A stretch of DNA of 39,758 bases from an uncultured Bacteroidota bacterium (GTDB lineage Bacteria > Bacteroidota > Bacteroidia > Flavobacteriales > Flavobacteriaceae). Numbering within the stretch: position 1 is the stretch's first letter; every line of letters starts with the position of its first letter. Below the pieces are notes generated by a model. It saw nothing but the letters and a program-made list of their open reading frames with translations. It had not been told where the DNA came from and ran no database searches. Both the position numbers and the translations under genes were made by a program. This document shows, piece by piece, positions 1-8,317 of the stretch. The stretch is from positions 1 to 39,758 of the forward strand of contig CAIMBK010000017.1 in assembly GCA_903839195.1 (NCBI GenBank), read 5' to 3'.

Positions 1-1
1 A

Positions 2-127
2 TACCTTCCAATTCAAAAAGCCATTACCAAAAAATCGCCTTTAATTGATTACAAAATTTTGTTAGCGATTTTGGTTATGTTATTGGGAATAGAATGGTTT
101 GTAAGAAAATACAACGGAATGTTATAA
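2..127 (+). CDS. C-terminal end of a membrane protein (partial)
   Basis: The last 41 codons of a gene that begins before the window; the stop is TAA at 125-127. A single hydrophobic helix (DYKILLAILVMLLGIEWF) is followed by a short basic tail (VRKYNGML). A terminal helix ending in EWFxRKxxG resembles the C-terminus of large Bacteroidota membrane proteins with von Willebrand/glutamine-amidotransferase-like domains, but this is a recollection from a very short piece and the function cannot be read from it. The gene converges on the sulfatase gene on the other strand, only 20 bases away. Confidence 0.6.
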   Translation, partial: YLPIQKAITKKSPLIDYKILLAILVMLLGIEWFVRKYNGML

Positions 128-147
128 TTTTCTTTTGGATTCCATTA

Positions 148-2241
148 TTATTTCTGATACTTCTTTTTCTTCAAAAGTGATGATGCTGCTTGGTATTGAG
201 AAATGGTTTCGTTAATCAAATCTTGTCTTTGTGTTTGCAAAGGCTTTTCTTCATAATACAATTGAAAATCGGATTCAATTCCTGATTTTGGTTTCAATAG
301 TAATTCAAATTGTTTGACTTGTTGTTTGGGTGAGAGTATCGTTAAAACATTGTCTTTTATATACCCTAAATCTTGATAGGTTGCAATAAAAGCTCTTGGT
401 TTATAATTTGTTTTTAGAACATCTTGACCAAAAAACTTACTTTCATATTTAAAATTTAGAAGTCCAAAAAGTGTGGGCATCACGTCAATTTGTGAAACCA
501 ATTTGGTTACACGTTGGGGAGCAATAAAATCGGGTGCGAAAATCATTGCTGGAATTCTATATTTATCCATTGGAAGTTCGGTTTTTCCAGCACTTGATGC
601 GCAATGGTCGGCTAAAATCACAAAGACAGTATTGGAATACCAGGATTGTTCTTGCGCTTTTTTGAAGAATTGTTTCAGAGCAAAATCGGTATATTTTACG
701 CCGCCATCACGGGATTTTGCATCTCCTGGAATATCAATTTTATTATTCGGATAGGTAAATGGTCGGTGGTTGCTGACGGTCATAATATGATTGAAAAAGG
801 GCTTTTTCGAATCGGCTTCTTTATTCATTACCGAAATCGCTTTATTGTACATGTCTTCATCGCAAACACCCCAAATGTTATCAAACGTAATTTCTTTGGG
901 TTGAAACGTTTTTTTGTCGACAATGTCATAATTATTGCCAACAAAAAAATCTTGCATATTATCAAAATAGGCATCGCCACCATAAAGGTATTTTACCGAA
1001 TATCCTTTTTGTTCGAAAATAGCTCCTGTTGAAAATTTGTTTTTATTGTCTTTTCGTTTCACAACGCTTTCTCCGGGAGTTGGCGGCAAACAAAGTGTTA
1101 CAGCTTCCAATCCGCGAACGGTTCGGTTTCCAACGGCATATAAATTGGTAAACAACATACTTTTTGTGGACAAACTATCTAAGAAAGGGGTAAGGTTTTT
1201 TTCATTCCCATATATTTTTAAAAATTCGGCGCTATAGCTTTCGATGGTAATTAATACGACATTTTTATGTGTTTCGACGGCTGAATTTTCTATTTTACGC
1301 AACGTATTTTCGCCTGAAATGCCTTCAATTTGATTGCCTAATAAAGCAAAAGCTTCTTTTTCGGGAAGTGTTTTATAAAATTTGAAATAATCCAATTCGC
1401 TATTTACAAATGCCAAATAAAATTTGTACAAACCATTTGATTCCAATTCGTTTGCGAAAACATTTTGTGAATCTTCTTGTTTGGCTAAAAGCGGAATTGC
1501 GAACAAAGAAACCAAAACCAAAGCGATATAAATACCAATATTTTTTAGTTTTTCGGTAAATGTTGGTAAATTATCAAGAAACGGTTTTGATCTTTTTACA
1601 ATCAGGAAAGTGACCAATCCAGCAAGAATTCCGACACCTGTAAATAATGGAATTACTGGGTACGATTGCATGATATTGCCAATCACTTCATTGGTGTAAA
1701 CCAAATAATTAACGGCGATAAAGTTGTATTTAAGTCCAAATTCATTCCAAAAGAAATATTCGCTAATGCCATTTTGAATGATAACCAAAACGAAAATAAA
1801 AATCGTGATTGAGAATAATCCCAATCGAATGTTGGCTCGGTATTTTGGTAAAAAAAGTAATAATCCAAACAAGATTGTTTTTAAAGCAATAAAACCAATT
1901 CCTATTGAGGGCAAAGCGCCGCCGTATTCGTTGAGAATGGTATTAAAAAAAGTAACATAAATTAATAAGGAAACAAAAAATCCAAATAGTAAATAACCCC
2001 AAGGTTTCGTGTATTTTTCATTGGATAAAAAAGTGAGGTACAACCAAAGAAAAAAACTGGCAATTACAAACACAAAAAAATCGGAAGCCATTCCGAGGAA
2101 GAATATTTTCAACAAATCGACCCATTCAAAAGTGGCTTGAGTGATGGGGTGAAAAAATAAAACGGAACGAAGAATTAGACTTGTAACGATATAAAATAAA
2201 GTCAGATTATAAAATGGGGCGGTTTTTTTGAAAAATTGCAT
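148..2241 (-). CDS. LTA synthase-like sulfatase family membrane protein
   Basis: A 697-residue integral membrane protein with about five N-terminal helices (residues 10-255) and a C-terminal extracytoplasmic alkaline-phosphatase/sulfatase fold domain. The catalytic set of the LTA synthase family is present: a metal-binding Glu in TIESYSAEF (Glu334), a candidate nucleophile Thr in GNRTVRG (Thr374), and a metal-binding Asp-His pair in ILADHCASS. Family members transfer phosphoglycerol or phosphoethanolamine groups to lipids or glycans at the cell surface. Flavobacteria are Gram-negative and make no lipoteichoic acid, so the true acceptor is unknown; envelope phospholipid or lipid A modification is an inference. 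An exact TATTTTTG -7 element lies on this strand at 2263-2256, giving a very short leader. Confidence 0.85.
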   Translation of the reverse strand: MQFFKKTAPFYNLTLFYIVTSLILRSVLFFHPITQATFEWVDLLKIFFLGMASDFFVFVIASFFLWLYLTFLSNEKYTKPWGYLLFGFFVSLLIYVTFFNTILNEYGGALPSIGIGFIALKTILFGLLLFLPKYRANIRLGLFSITIFIFVLVIIQNGISEYFFWNEFGLKYNFIAVNYLVYTNEVIGNIMQSYPVIPLFTGVGILAGLVTFLIVKRSKPFLDNLPTFTEKLKNIGIYIALVLVSLFAIPLLAKQEDSQNVFANELESNGLYKFYLAFVNSELDYFKFYKTLPEKEAFALLGNQIEGISGENTLRKIENSAVETHKNVVLITIESYSAEFLKIYGNEKNLTPFLDSLSTKSMLFTNLYAVGNRTVRGLEAVTLCLPPTPGESVVKRKDNKNKFSTGAIFEQKGYSVKYLYGGDAYFDNMQDFFVGNNYDIVDKKTFQPKEITFDNIWGVCDEDMYNKAISVMNKEADSKKPFFNHIMTVSNHRPFTYPNNKIDIPGDAKSRDGGVKYTDFALKQFFKKAQEQSWYSNTVFVILADHCASSAGKTELPMDKYRIPAMIFAPDFIAPQRVTKLVSQIDVMPTLFGLLNFKYESKFFGQDVLKTNYKPRAFIATYQDLGYIKDNVLTILSPKQQVKQFELLLKPKSGIESDFQLYYEEKPLQTQRQDLINETISQYQAASSLLKKKKYQK

Positions 2242-2331
2242 AAAAAATATTTTTACAAAAATAAGTATAAAGATTCAATTATTTCTTAACATTGACTTAA
2301 TTGGGATTGTCTATTGTGAAGCGTTTATGCG

Positions 2332-2385
2332 CCGTACTTCATTTTACTTTCGAAATTTCGAGTAAATTAAACGAAGGAACTACGG
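2332..2385. repeat. imperfect long palindrome in prfB-sulfatase gap
   Basis: CCGTA (2332-2336) pairs with TACGG (2381-2385), CTTC (2337-2340) with GAAG (2373-2376), TTTAC (2343-2347) with GTAAA (2362-2366), around a perfect 12-base palindrome TCGAAATTTCGA (2350-2361). It lies 25 bases past the prfB stop and could act as a transcription terminator without a U-tract, or be a remnant of a small palindromic repeat element. Confidence 0.5.
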
Positions 2386-2410
2386 CTACGCTCTATTTTT
2401 CCGAAAAAGA

Positions 2411-3509
2411 TTAATCCTCGTTTCGTTGGCCCATCATCATTAAATAAGCTTTCAAGAATTCGTCAATTTCGCCATTCATAACGCCATCTACATTGCTGGT
2501 TTCATGACCCGTTCGAACATCTTTCACTAATTTGTAAGGATGCATAACATAATTTCGAATTTGCGAACCCCATTCAATTTTCTTTTTGTTGGCTTCAATT
2601 TCGTCTCGTAATGCTTGTTTTTTCTTGAGTTCGATTTCGTATAACTGCGATTTCAACAATTGCATGGCCTTTGTTTTATTGTCCAATTGCGAACGTGTTT
2701 CAGAATTTTCAATGATAATTCCTGTAGGATGGTGACGCAACCGAACAGCAGTTTCTACTTTGTTTACGTTTTGGCCACCCGCGCCACTCGAACGCATCGT
2801 TTCCCAAGAAATATCGGAAGGATTGATTTCAATTTCGATTGTATCATCCGCTAGCGGATAAACATAAACCGAGGCAAAAGAAGTATGACGTTTGGCATTA
2901 CTATCAAAAGGGGAGATGCGCACCAACCGATGAACACCATTTTCGCCTTTCAAATAGCCAAAGGAATAATCGCCTTCAAACTCCAGCGTTACGGTTTTTA
3001 TACCTGCGGCTTCGCCTTTTTGAAAGTTAAGTTCTTTGATTTTGTAGCCATATTTTTCGCCCCACATCATGTACATTCGCATGAGCATTTCAGCCCAATC
3101 GCAACTTTCTGTTCCACCGGCACCGGCAGTAATTTGAAGTACCGCACTCAAAGTATCGCCTTCATCCGAAAGCATGTTCTTGAATTCGATGGCTTCAATA
3201 TGGGAATTGGCTTGATTAAAATGGTCGTCGAGTTCCTCGCTGGTTACTTCGCCTTCTTTATAAAAATCGTAGGCAAGTAGCAATTCATCTACCAAAACAA
3301 TGGCTTTATTGTAGTCGTCAACCCATTTTTTCTTGGAACGAAGGTTTTTTACAAACAGTTCCGCTTCCTTAGCGTTGTTCCAAAAATCAGGCGCTAGGGT
3401 CTTTTCTTCTTCGTTGGTAATCTCTATTAATTTGGTATCAACGTCAAAGATACCTCCTCAACGCACCAAGGCGCTCTACAATACCTTTTATTTGTTCGGT
3501 AGTTGTCAT
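2411..3509 (-). CDS. prfB: peptide chain release factor 2, with programmed +1 frameshift
   Basis: RF2 reads UGA and UAA stop codons. The gene is in two frames. A 21-codon leader starts at ATG 3509 and ends ...AGG AGG TAT CTT TGA C; a +1 slip at CTT (3449-3447), skipping T3446 of the in-frame TGA (3446-3444), joins it to the main frame beginning GAC (3445-3443). The joined product is 365 residues, the same length as E. coli RF2. It contains the stop-reading tripeptide SPF in RISPFDSN, the peptidyl-hydrolysis GGQ in [11 protein letters not shown], and RHTSFASV with Ala at the position where E. coli K-12 carries Thr246. An AGGAGGT sequence (3458-3452) sits just before the slip site, as in other bacteria. 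The frameshift gives autoregulation: low RF2 slows termination at the internal UGA and favours the shift. An ATG-initiated frame beginning at 3295 is only the downstream part. Confidence 0.96.
3444..3458 (-). promoter_or_regulatory. prfB recoding site (SD-like stimulator plus CUU UGA C)
   Basis: Reading on the minus strand: AGGAGGT at 3458-3452, then the slippery CTT (3449-3447) and TGA (3446-3444) followed by C. The distance between the SD-like element and CTT is the short one expected for +1 recoding by anti-SD pairing. It implies that the anti-SD of elongating ribosomes is accessible in this lineage. Confidence 0.93.
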
Positions 3510-3532
3510 AAATTATTATAATTTTACAAGCA

Positions 3533-3553
3533 CAAAAATAAGCTATACTTTTG
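3533..3553. promoter_or_regulatory. divergent -7 elements for prfB and threonine aldolase
   Basis: On the minus strand 3540-3533 reads TATTTTTG, upstream of prfB; on the plus strand 3546-3553 reads TACTTTTG, upstream of the threonine aldolase. Both match TAnnTTTG exactly. No convincing -33 TTG was found at 19-21 bases for either. The plus-strand element ends only five bases before the ATG. Confidence 0.4.
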
Positions 3554-3558
3554 ATATT

Positions 3559-4584
3559 ATGGAAATAAATTTAGTCAGTGACACTGTTACAAAACCTACG
3601 CAAGAAATGGTACTCCAAATGTTTCAAGCCAAAGTAGGGGATGATGTGTATAAACAAGACCCAACCGTTATTGAATTGGAAGCCCGCGTTGCCGAATTTT
3701 TTGGCATGGAAGCTGCTTTGTTTTTTCCTTCCGGAACCATGGCGAATCAAACTGCAATTAAACTGCACACGCAACCCGGCGAGCAATTGATTGCCGACAA
3801 ATGGGCGCATGTTTATAATTATGAAGGAGGAGGCGTTTCCTTTAATAGTGGCGTTTCCTGTTGTTTGTTAGACGGAAATCGGGGCATGATTACGGCCGAA
3901 CAAGTGGCTGGTGCTATCAATAATCCAGAGTTTTATCATAGTCCGTTGACGAGTTTGGTTTGTGTTGAAAATACCACCAATAAAGGCGGTGGAGCTTGTT
4001 ATGATTTTGAAGAATTCAAAAAAATTCGTCAAGTTTGTGATGCCAATAATTTGAAATTTCATTTGGATGGCGCTCGAATTTGGAATGCTTTGGTGGCCAC
4101 CAATGACCATCCGAAGGACTACGGAAAAGTATTTGATACCATTTCGGTTTGTTTGTCAAAAGGGTTGGGGGCGCCGATAGGTTCTCTTTTATTATCCGAT
4201 AAAGCAACCATTCATCGCGCTTTGCGAATCAGAAAAATATTGGGTGGCGGAATGCGTCAAGTGGGCTATTTAGCGGCAGCGGGATTGTATGCTTTAGACA
4301 ATCATATCGAGCGTTTATCCGAAGACCACCGTCGGGCAAAAGAACTGGCCGTGGTGCTTCAAAAATTGTCTTGGGTTGCTGAAGTGGAACCTGTTGAAAC
4401 TAATATTTTAATATTTTCTGTAAATACCGCTATTGATGAAAATCAATTAATCGATAAACTAAAACAAAGAAACATTGCAATTAGTTCTATGGGGCATGGA
4501 AAACTCCGAATAGTGACCCACTTGGATTACCGCGAAGTAATGCACAGCTATGTGTTAGAAACGTTGGAAAAATTGGAATTTTAA
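3559..4584 (+). CDS. ltaE: low-specificity threonine aldolase
   Basis: A 341-residue PLP enzyme of fold type I that cleaves threonine (usually both L-threonine and L-allo-threonine) to glycine and acetaldehyde in the cytoplasm. The PLP lysine is Lys201 in CLSKGLGAPIGS, and the Asp that contacts the pyridine nitrogen is in FHLDGARIWN (Asp170). The N-terminus (INLVSDTVTKPTQEM) and FFPSGTMANQTA are typical of the family, and the length is normal. It is divergent from prfB with 49 bases between the two starts and convergent with the msrB operon, so it is probably a single-gene unit. The likely -7 element (3546-3553) ends almost at the ATG, so the mRNA may have almost no leader. Confidence 0.93.
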   Translation: MEINLVSDTVTKPTQEMVLQMFQAKVGDDVYKQDPTVIELEARVAEFFGMEAALFFPSGTMANQTAIKLHTQPGEQLIADKWAHVYNYEGGGVSFNSGVSCCLLDGNRGMITAEQVAGAINNPEFYHSPLTSLVCVENTTNKGGGACYDFEEFKKIRQVCDANNLKFHLDGARIWNALVATNDHPKDYGKVFDTISVCLSKGLGAPIGSLLLSDKATIHRALRIRKILGGGMRQVGYLAAAGLYALDNHIERLSEDHRRAKELAVVLQKLSWVAEVEPVETNILIFSVNTAIDENQLIDKLKQRNIAISSMGHGKLRIVTHLDYREVMHSYVLETLEKLEF

Positions 4585-4618
4585 GGATATTTATTTAAAA
4601 AAGTGATTTTTTTATAAT

Positions 4619-5020
4619 TTATATCAATCCGTTTTCCCTAAAATCAACAGCTAACGAATTCACGCAATACCGAACACCTGTTGGCGTTGGACCATCATCA
4701 AAAACGTGTCCAAGATGTCCGCCACAAGCACTACAAACAATCTCTGTGCGAATCATACCGTGGGTTTTATCTTTGATGTAAGTGACTTTCCCAGGAATAG
4801 CTTCGTCAAAGGAGGGCCAGCCACAATGTGCATCAAATTTTGAATCGCTTTCAAATAGTGGTTCGCCACATCCGCCACAACAATACACCCCGTTTTGATT
4901 GAAAAGATTGTATTTTCCAGAATGTGGAAATTCGGTTCCTTTTTGTCTAAGAATTTTAAAGCGTTCCAAACCCAATTGGGCTTTCCATTCTTCGTCGGTT
5001 TTTTCTATTGGGAAACTCAT
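4619..5020 (-). CDS. msrB: peptide-methionine (R)-S-oxide reductase (MsrB), copy 1
   Basis: A 133-residue cytoplasmic MsrB that reduces the R form of methionine sulfoxide. Structural zinc cysteines are Cys48 and Cys51 (CGGCG) and Cys96 and Cys99 (CSACGG). The catalytic Cys119 lies in RYCVNS, and Cys66 in HCGWPSF is in the position of the usual resolving cysteine. It is last of three tandem msrB genes; its ATG overlaps the stop of the preceding copy as ATGA (5020-5017), which implies translational coupling. Its first half is nearly identical to copy 2, while the second half (from about residue 72) is clearly different (for example PTPTGVRYCVNSLAVDF). It probably represents one of the two parental genes. 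Confidence 0.94.
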   Translation of the reverse strand: MSFPIEKTDEEWKAQLGLERFKILRQKGTEFPHSGKYNLFNQNGVYCCGGCGEPLFESDSKFDAHCGWPSFDEAIPGKVTYIKDKTHGMIRTEIVCSACGGHLGHVFDDGPTPTGVRYCVNSLAVDFRENGLI

Positions 5021-5618
5021 TTTTTTGCAGGTTTAAATTCAATGGAAACAGAGTTGGTACAAAAGCGTTGTCCGGTAGTTTCTCTCGGACCATCATCAAA
5101 AACATGCCCAAGATGTCCACCGCATTTGGCACAATTGACTTCAGTTCGCGTCATTCCCAACGAGGTATCTTTTACATAAGTTACAGCGCCTTTTATGGCT
5201 TTGTCAAAGGAAGGCCAGCCACAATGTGCATCAAATTTTGAATCGCTTTTAAATAGTGGTTCGCCACAACCGCCACAACAATACACCCCGTTTTGATTAA
5301 AAAGATTGTATTTTCCAGAATGTGAAAATTCGGTTCCTTTTTGTCTAAGAATTTTAAAGCGTTCCAATCCCAATTGGGCTTTCCATTCTTCATCGGTTTT
5401 TTCTATTGGGAAACTCATTTTTTTGCAGGTTTAAATTCAATGGAAACAGAGTTGGTACAAAAGCGTTGTCCGGTAGTTTCTGTGGGACCATCATCAAAAA
5501 CATGCCCAAGATGACCACCGCATTTGGCACAATTGACTTCAGTTCGCGTCATTCCCAACGAGCTGTCTTTTACATAAGTTACAGCGCCTTTTATGGCTTT
5601 GTCAAAGGAAGGCCAGCC
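4805..5618. repeat. tandem duplication (398-base unit) inside the msrB cluster
   Basis: Bases 4805-5220 recur at 5203-5618 with a constant offset of 398 bases. By hand count there are about seven mismatches over the roughly 215 bases shared by copies 1 and 2 and about five over the roughly 204 bases shared by copies 2 and 3. The unit joins the 3' half of the secreted gene (copy 3) to the 5' half of copy 1. Its edges fall at the shared GWPSFD-coding stretch (gtcaaaggaaggccagcc at 5203-5220). Confidence 0.9.
5017..5418 (-). CDS. msrB: MsrB, copy 2: recombinant of copies 1 and 3
   Basis: A 133-residue MsrB with all functional residues: zinc Cys48, Cys51, Cys96 and Cys99, catalytic Cys120 in RFCTNS, and Cys66 in HCGWPSF. 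Residues 1-72 match copy 1 with only two differences (Pro/Ser32 and Glu/Lys57). From residue 73 ([12 protein letters not shown] onward, ending SIEFKPAKK) it matches copy 3 almost exactly. It has no signal peptide, so it should be cytoplasmic like copy 1. It overlaps both neighbours by four bases (ATGA), so the duplication kept the coupled spacing. Open and apparently functional; the reading frame shows no decay. Confidence 0.93.
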   Translation of the reverse strand: MSFPIEKTDEEWKAQLGLERFKILRQKGTEFSHSGKYNLFNQNGVYCCGGCGEPLFKSDSKFDAHCGWPSFDKAIKGAVTYVKDTSLGMTRTEVNCAKCGGHLGHVFDDGPRETTGQRFCTNSVSIEFKPAKK

Positions 5619-5891
5619 GCAATCGGATCGGAATTTAGCATTGGAACGAAACAATACATGGCCACAAGCCGCACAAACATAATCGCCTTTTTCGTAGGTA
5701 TTTACATATTTTCCGGTAAACGGCATTTCGGTGCCTTTTTTTCGGAGAACATCATATTGTTCGGGCGTGAGTTGTTTCTTCCATTCGGCATCGGTTTTTA
5801 CTATTTTTTCTGGAATAGTTTTCAATGAAACTTGCCCTTGAACGAAAACGGACATTAGGCAAAATATAAAATAAAATAGCTTATTTTTCAT
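5415..5891 (-). CDS. msrB: MsrB, copy 3, exported
   Basis: A 158-residue MsrB with an N-terminal signal peptide (residues 1-20, hydrophobic [12 protein letters not shown], cleavage likely after VQGQ), so it should repair oxidised methionines in the periplasm. Zinc ligands are Cys73, Cys76, Cys121 and Cys124; the catalytic residue is Cys145 in RFCTNS, with Cys91 in DCGWPSF. It starts nine bases after the alpha/beta hydrolase gene and overlaps copy 2 by ATGA, so the four genes form one operon. Its C-terminal half was the donor for copy 2. A periplasmic MsrB needs an electron supply across the membrane; no partner is visible nearby. Confidence 0.93.
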   Translation of the reverse strand: MKNKLFYFIFCLMSVFVQGQVSLKTIPEKIVKTDAEWKKQLTPEQYDVLRKKGTEMPFTGKYVNTYEKGDYVCAACGHVLFRSNAKFRSDCGWPSFDKAIKGAVTYVKDSSLGMTRTEVNCAKCGGHLGHVFDDGPTETTGQRFCTNSVSIEFKPAKK

Positions 5892-5900
5892 ATGAATTAT

Positions 5901-6731
5901 TTATTGAGTTAAAAATTGAATCGTACTTTTTACGACTTCCGAATCCCCTAAAATTTTTCGATGTCCCAATCGTTTGGTAATCAAAAGCTGACCGTTTTTT
6001 AGGTTTTTATGAATATGAATCCCAGCACTTACGGGAATTTCAAGGTCGTTTTCGTCGTGAATCACTAATACCGGAATTGTCACTTCTTGAGCCGCAAACG
6101 AGCCGTCAAAAGCGGTCATTTTTTTACCATATTTTTTTTCAAATCGGTTTTGCATTTGCTTACTAATACTAGGATGAAGCCCGATTTTTGAAACGAAGGA
6201 ATCTACAATATCAGGCACTTTATCGCCGCTTCCAATAATCACTAATCGGTTAATATTTAAATGATTTTTTACCGCATTTAAAAGCGACATTCCTCCAAGC
6301 GAATGCCCAACAGCGCCTTCAAATGGACCGAATTTTCGCTCTAATTCTAAAATAGCTTCGATAAATTCAATCATAATGGTCGAATTTCCAGGAGATTTTC
6401 CATGGGCAGGAGCATCAAAACTAATTACGGAATAGCCAGCGATTAACAATTCGTCTGCAAATTTAACCAATTGTGTGCCACGACCAGACCATCCGTGAAC
6501 GAGTAAAATCTTTTTTGGACTTTGACCGTATTCAAAAACCCTAATTTTTTTATTCAATTTTGGAAGGAACACCATACTTTTTTTGCTTTCGGTTTCCATG
6601 TGAAGTTCCCGTTTTGGGGTTTTGTGTTTGATGGGAGTAATAAATAATTTTACGGCAAAAGCAGTGGCTAATTTCGAAGAAATAAAAGCTAACAATTTTG
6701 CTGCAATGAGAATGGGTTTTGGAACTTTCAA
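5901..6731 (-). CDS. alpha/beta hydrolase
   Basis: A 276-residue serine hydrolase. The oxyanion region is LLVHGWSGRG (77-86), the nucleophile is Ser144 in VGHSLGG, the acid is probably Asp229 in HDENDLEIPV, and the base is His257 in RLGHRKIL. The first 30 residues are basic and hydrophobic (ILIAAKLLAFI, then LATAFAVKLFI), which could be a membrane anchor or an uncleaved signal. The substrate cannot be predicted. First gene of the hydrolase-msrB-msrB-msrB operon (nine-base gap), which may hint at a role in damage repair, although this is only an inference from position. Confidence 0.85.
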   Translation of the reverse strand: MKVPKPILIAAKLLAFISSKLATAFAVKLFITPIKHKTPKRELHMETESKKSMVFLPKLNKKIRVFEYGQSPKKILLVHGWSGRGTQLVKFADELLIAGYSVISFDAPAHGKSPGNSTIMIEFIEAILELERKFGPFEGAVGHSLGGMSLLNAVKNHLNINRLVIIGSGDKVPDIVDSFVSKIGLHPSISKQMQNRFEKKYGKKMTAFDGSFAAQEVTIPVLVIHDENDLEIPVSAGIHIHKNLKNGQLLITKRLGHRKILGDSEVVKSTIQFLTQ

Positions 6732-6951
6732 TTTTTTAGGGAATTAATGGCTATATTTTGACTGATTTATTTGTCTTGCAATTTATAACTTATTGTTATT
6801 TTATAAAATTATAAAAATCATAAATTAAACTTAAATAATAGTCTTCTTCAAAACACTTTTTTTATTTGGTGTAAAACAAACGGATTAAGATTTCAAACTT
6901 TTTCTACTTTTTGTCGAAAAAATAAATACATTAGCTTCTTAAAATTAAAAA

Positions 6952-8277
6952 ATGGCAAATTTAGAAAAAGGAAGTTCGAAATTATTGAACGCTTGGGCAT
7001 TTTATGATTGGGCAAATTCAGTATATAGTTTGGTAATTGCATCAGCAATTTTCCCTATTTTTTATGGCGCATTATTCAAAATCAAAGGAATAAAAGTGAT
7101 TTCCGTTTTCGGAACCGAATTGCTTAGTACGTCATTAATTAGTTTTGTAACAGCCGCTGCGTTTCTTTGGGTGGCATTTTTCTCGCCCGTTTTGTCAGGA
7201 ATTGCCGATTATATTGGCAACAAGAAATTGTTTATGAAATTCTTTTGCTATTTAGGAGCGCTTTCCTGCATTGGTTTGTATTGGTTTAGTTTGGAACACA
7301 TCTACATAAGTTTGCTTTTTTACTTTTTCGGATTGGTTGGATTTTGGTCGAGTTTGGTTTTCTACAACTCCTATTTGCCTGATATTGCTTTTCCTGAACA
7401 ACAGGATCAAATCAGTGCCAAAGGATTTTCAATGGGGTATTTCGGAAGCGTATTATTACTACTTGTAAATCTCGCAATGGTTATGAAACCCGAAATTTTC
7501 GGGATTTCTGGCGATAGTGGCGAAGCCAAAATGAAAGCCATGCGCTATTCTTTTGTAATGGTTGGTATTTGGTGGATTCTATTTAGTCAATATACGTATT
7601 ACTATTTGCCAAAAGGAAATAAAGGTCATAATGTAACCCGAGCGGTTATTTTTAATGGTTTCCACGAACTTCAAAATGTGTGGCATTTATTGTCAGAAAA
7701 CAAACCCTTAAAAAGATTTTTGACTAGTTTTTTTGTTTACGGAATGGCCGTTCAAACCGTTATGATTGTGGCAACTTATTTTGGCGAACAAGAAATCCAA
7801 TGGGGTTCCGACGAAGCAAAAACTTCAGGTTTGATTGTTAGTATTTTATTAATTCAAATTGTAGCGATATTAGGCGCCGTATTAACTTCTAAAGCATCTC
7901 AAAAATTCGGAAATATTCCAACATTGATTTTTTTAAACAGTATTTGGGCCATTTTATGCGTTTTCGCCTATTTCATTACTCTACCATTTGAGTTTTACAC
8001 AATTGCTGGATTTGTCGGATTAGTTATGGGCGGAATTCAATCGCTTTCTCGATCAACGTATTCGAAAATGTTGCCAAAAACAGAAGATACCGCTTCGTTT
8101 TTTAGTTTCTATGATGTAGCCGAAAAAATCGGAATCGTAATCGGAATGAGTCTTTACGGGATAATTAATCAAGTTACAGGAAGTCCCCGTTTTGCAATTG
8201 TCTTTTTAGGATTATTTTTTGTCTCAGGAATGCTTTTGTTGTTGAAAGTTCCAAAAAAAACATTGGTAATAGATTAA
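6952..8277 (+). CDS. MFS transporter, UMF1 (Atg22-like) family
   Basis: A 441-residue membrane protein with about 12 helices. It begins with NAWAFYDWANSVYSLVI, the signature start of the UMF1 family of the major facilitator superfamily (related to the yeast vacuolar effluxer Atg22). Other family-like parts are GIADYIGNKK in the first loop and GGIQSLSRSTYSKMLPK in the C-terminal half. The bacterial substrate is unknown. It is divergent from the hydrolase operon across a 220-base gap that is very A+T rich and shows only a loose promoter (TACTTTTTG, one base longer than TAnnTTTG). The 3' end of the gene contains the promoter of the next gene. Confidence 0.88.
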   Translation: MANLEKGSSKLLNAWAFYDWANSVYSLVIASAIFPIFYGALFKIKGIKVISVFGTELLSTSLISFVTAAAFLWVAFFSPVLSGIADYIGNKKLFMKFFCYLGALSCIGLYWFSLEHIYISLLFYFFGLVGFWSSLVFYNSYLPDIAFPEQQDQISAKGFSMGYFGSVLLLLVNLAMVMKPEIFGISGDSGEAKMKAMRYSFVMVGIWWILFSQYTYYYLPKGNKGHNVTRAVIFNGFHELQNVWHLLSENKPLKRFLTSFFVYGMAVQTVMIVATYFGEQEIQWGSDEAKTSGLIVSILLIQIVAILGAVLTSKASQKFGNIPTLIFLNSIWAILCVFAYFITLPFEFYTIAGFVGLVMGGIQSLSRSTYSKMLPKTEDTASFFSFYDVAEKIGIVIGMSLYGIINQVTGSPRFAIVFLGLFFVSGMLLLLKVPKKTLVID

Positions 8278-8293
8278 AAATATTCTACATTTG
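8263..8293 (+). promoter_or_regulatory. promoter of the lipocalin-like lipoprotein gene
   Basis: TTG at 8263-8265, a 20-base spacer, then an exact TACATTTG at 8286-8293. The -33 part is inside the end of the transporter gene. The predicted start of transcription is near 8300, which excludes the TTG at 8291 as the start codon and supports ATG 8318. Confidence 0.6.
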
Positions 8294-8317
8294 AAAAAAA
8301 ATTACAAATTATCAAAA

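Noticed and set aside
4598..4613. AAAAAA-GTGA-TTTTTT hairpin between threonine aldolase and msrB genes
   Set aside because: Only A-T pairs; too weak to call a terminator.
5406..5828. 140-codon open frame opposite the msrB copies
   Set aside because: It is antisense to clearly conserved MsrB coding sequence and repeats with the tandem duplication.
8291..8317. TTG 8291 as the start of the lipocalin-like gene
   Set aside because: The TTG is within the TACATTTG promoter element, and ATG 8318 gives a standard lipoprotein signal.
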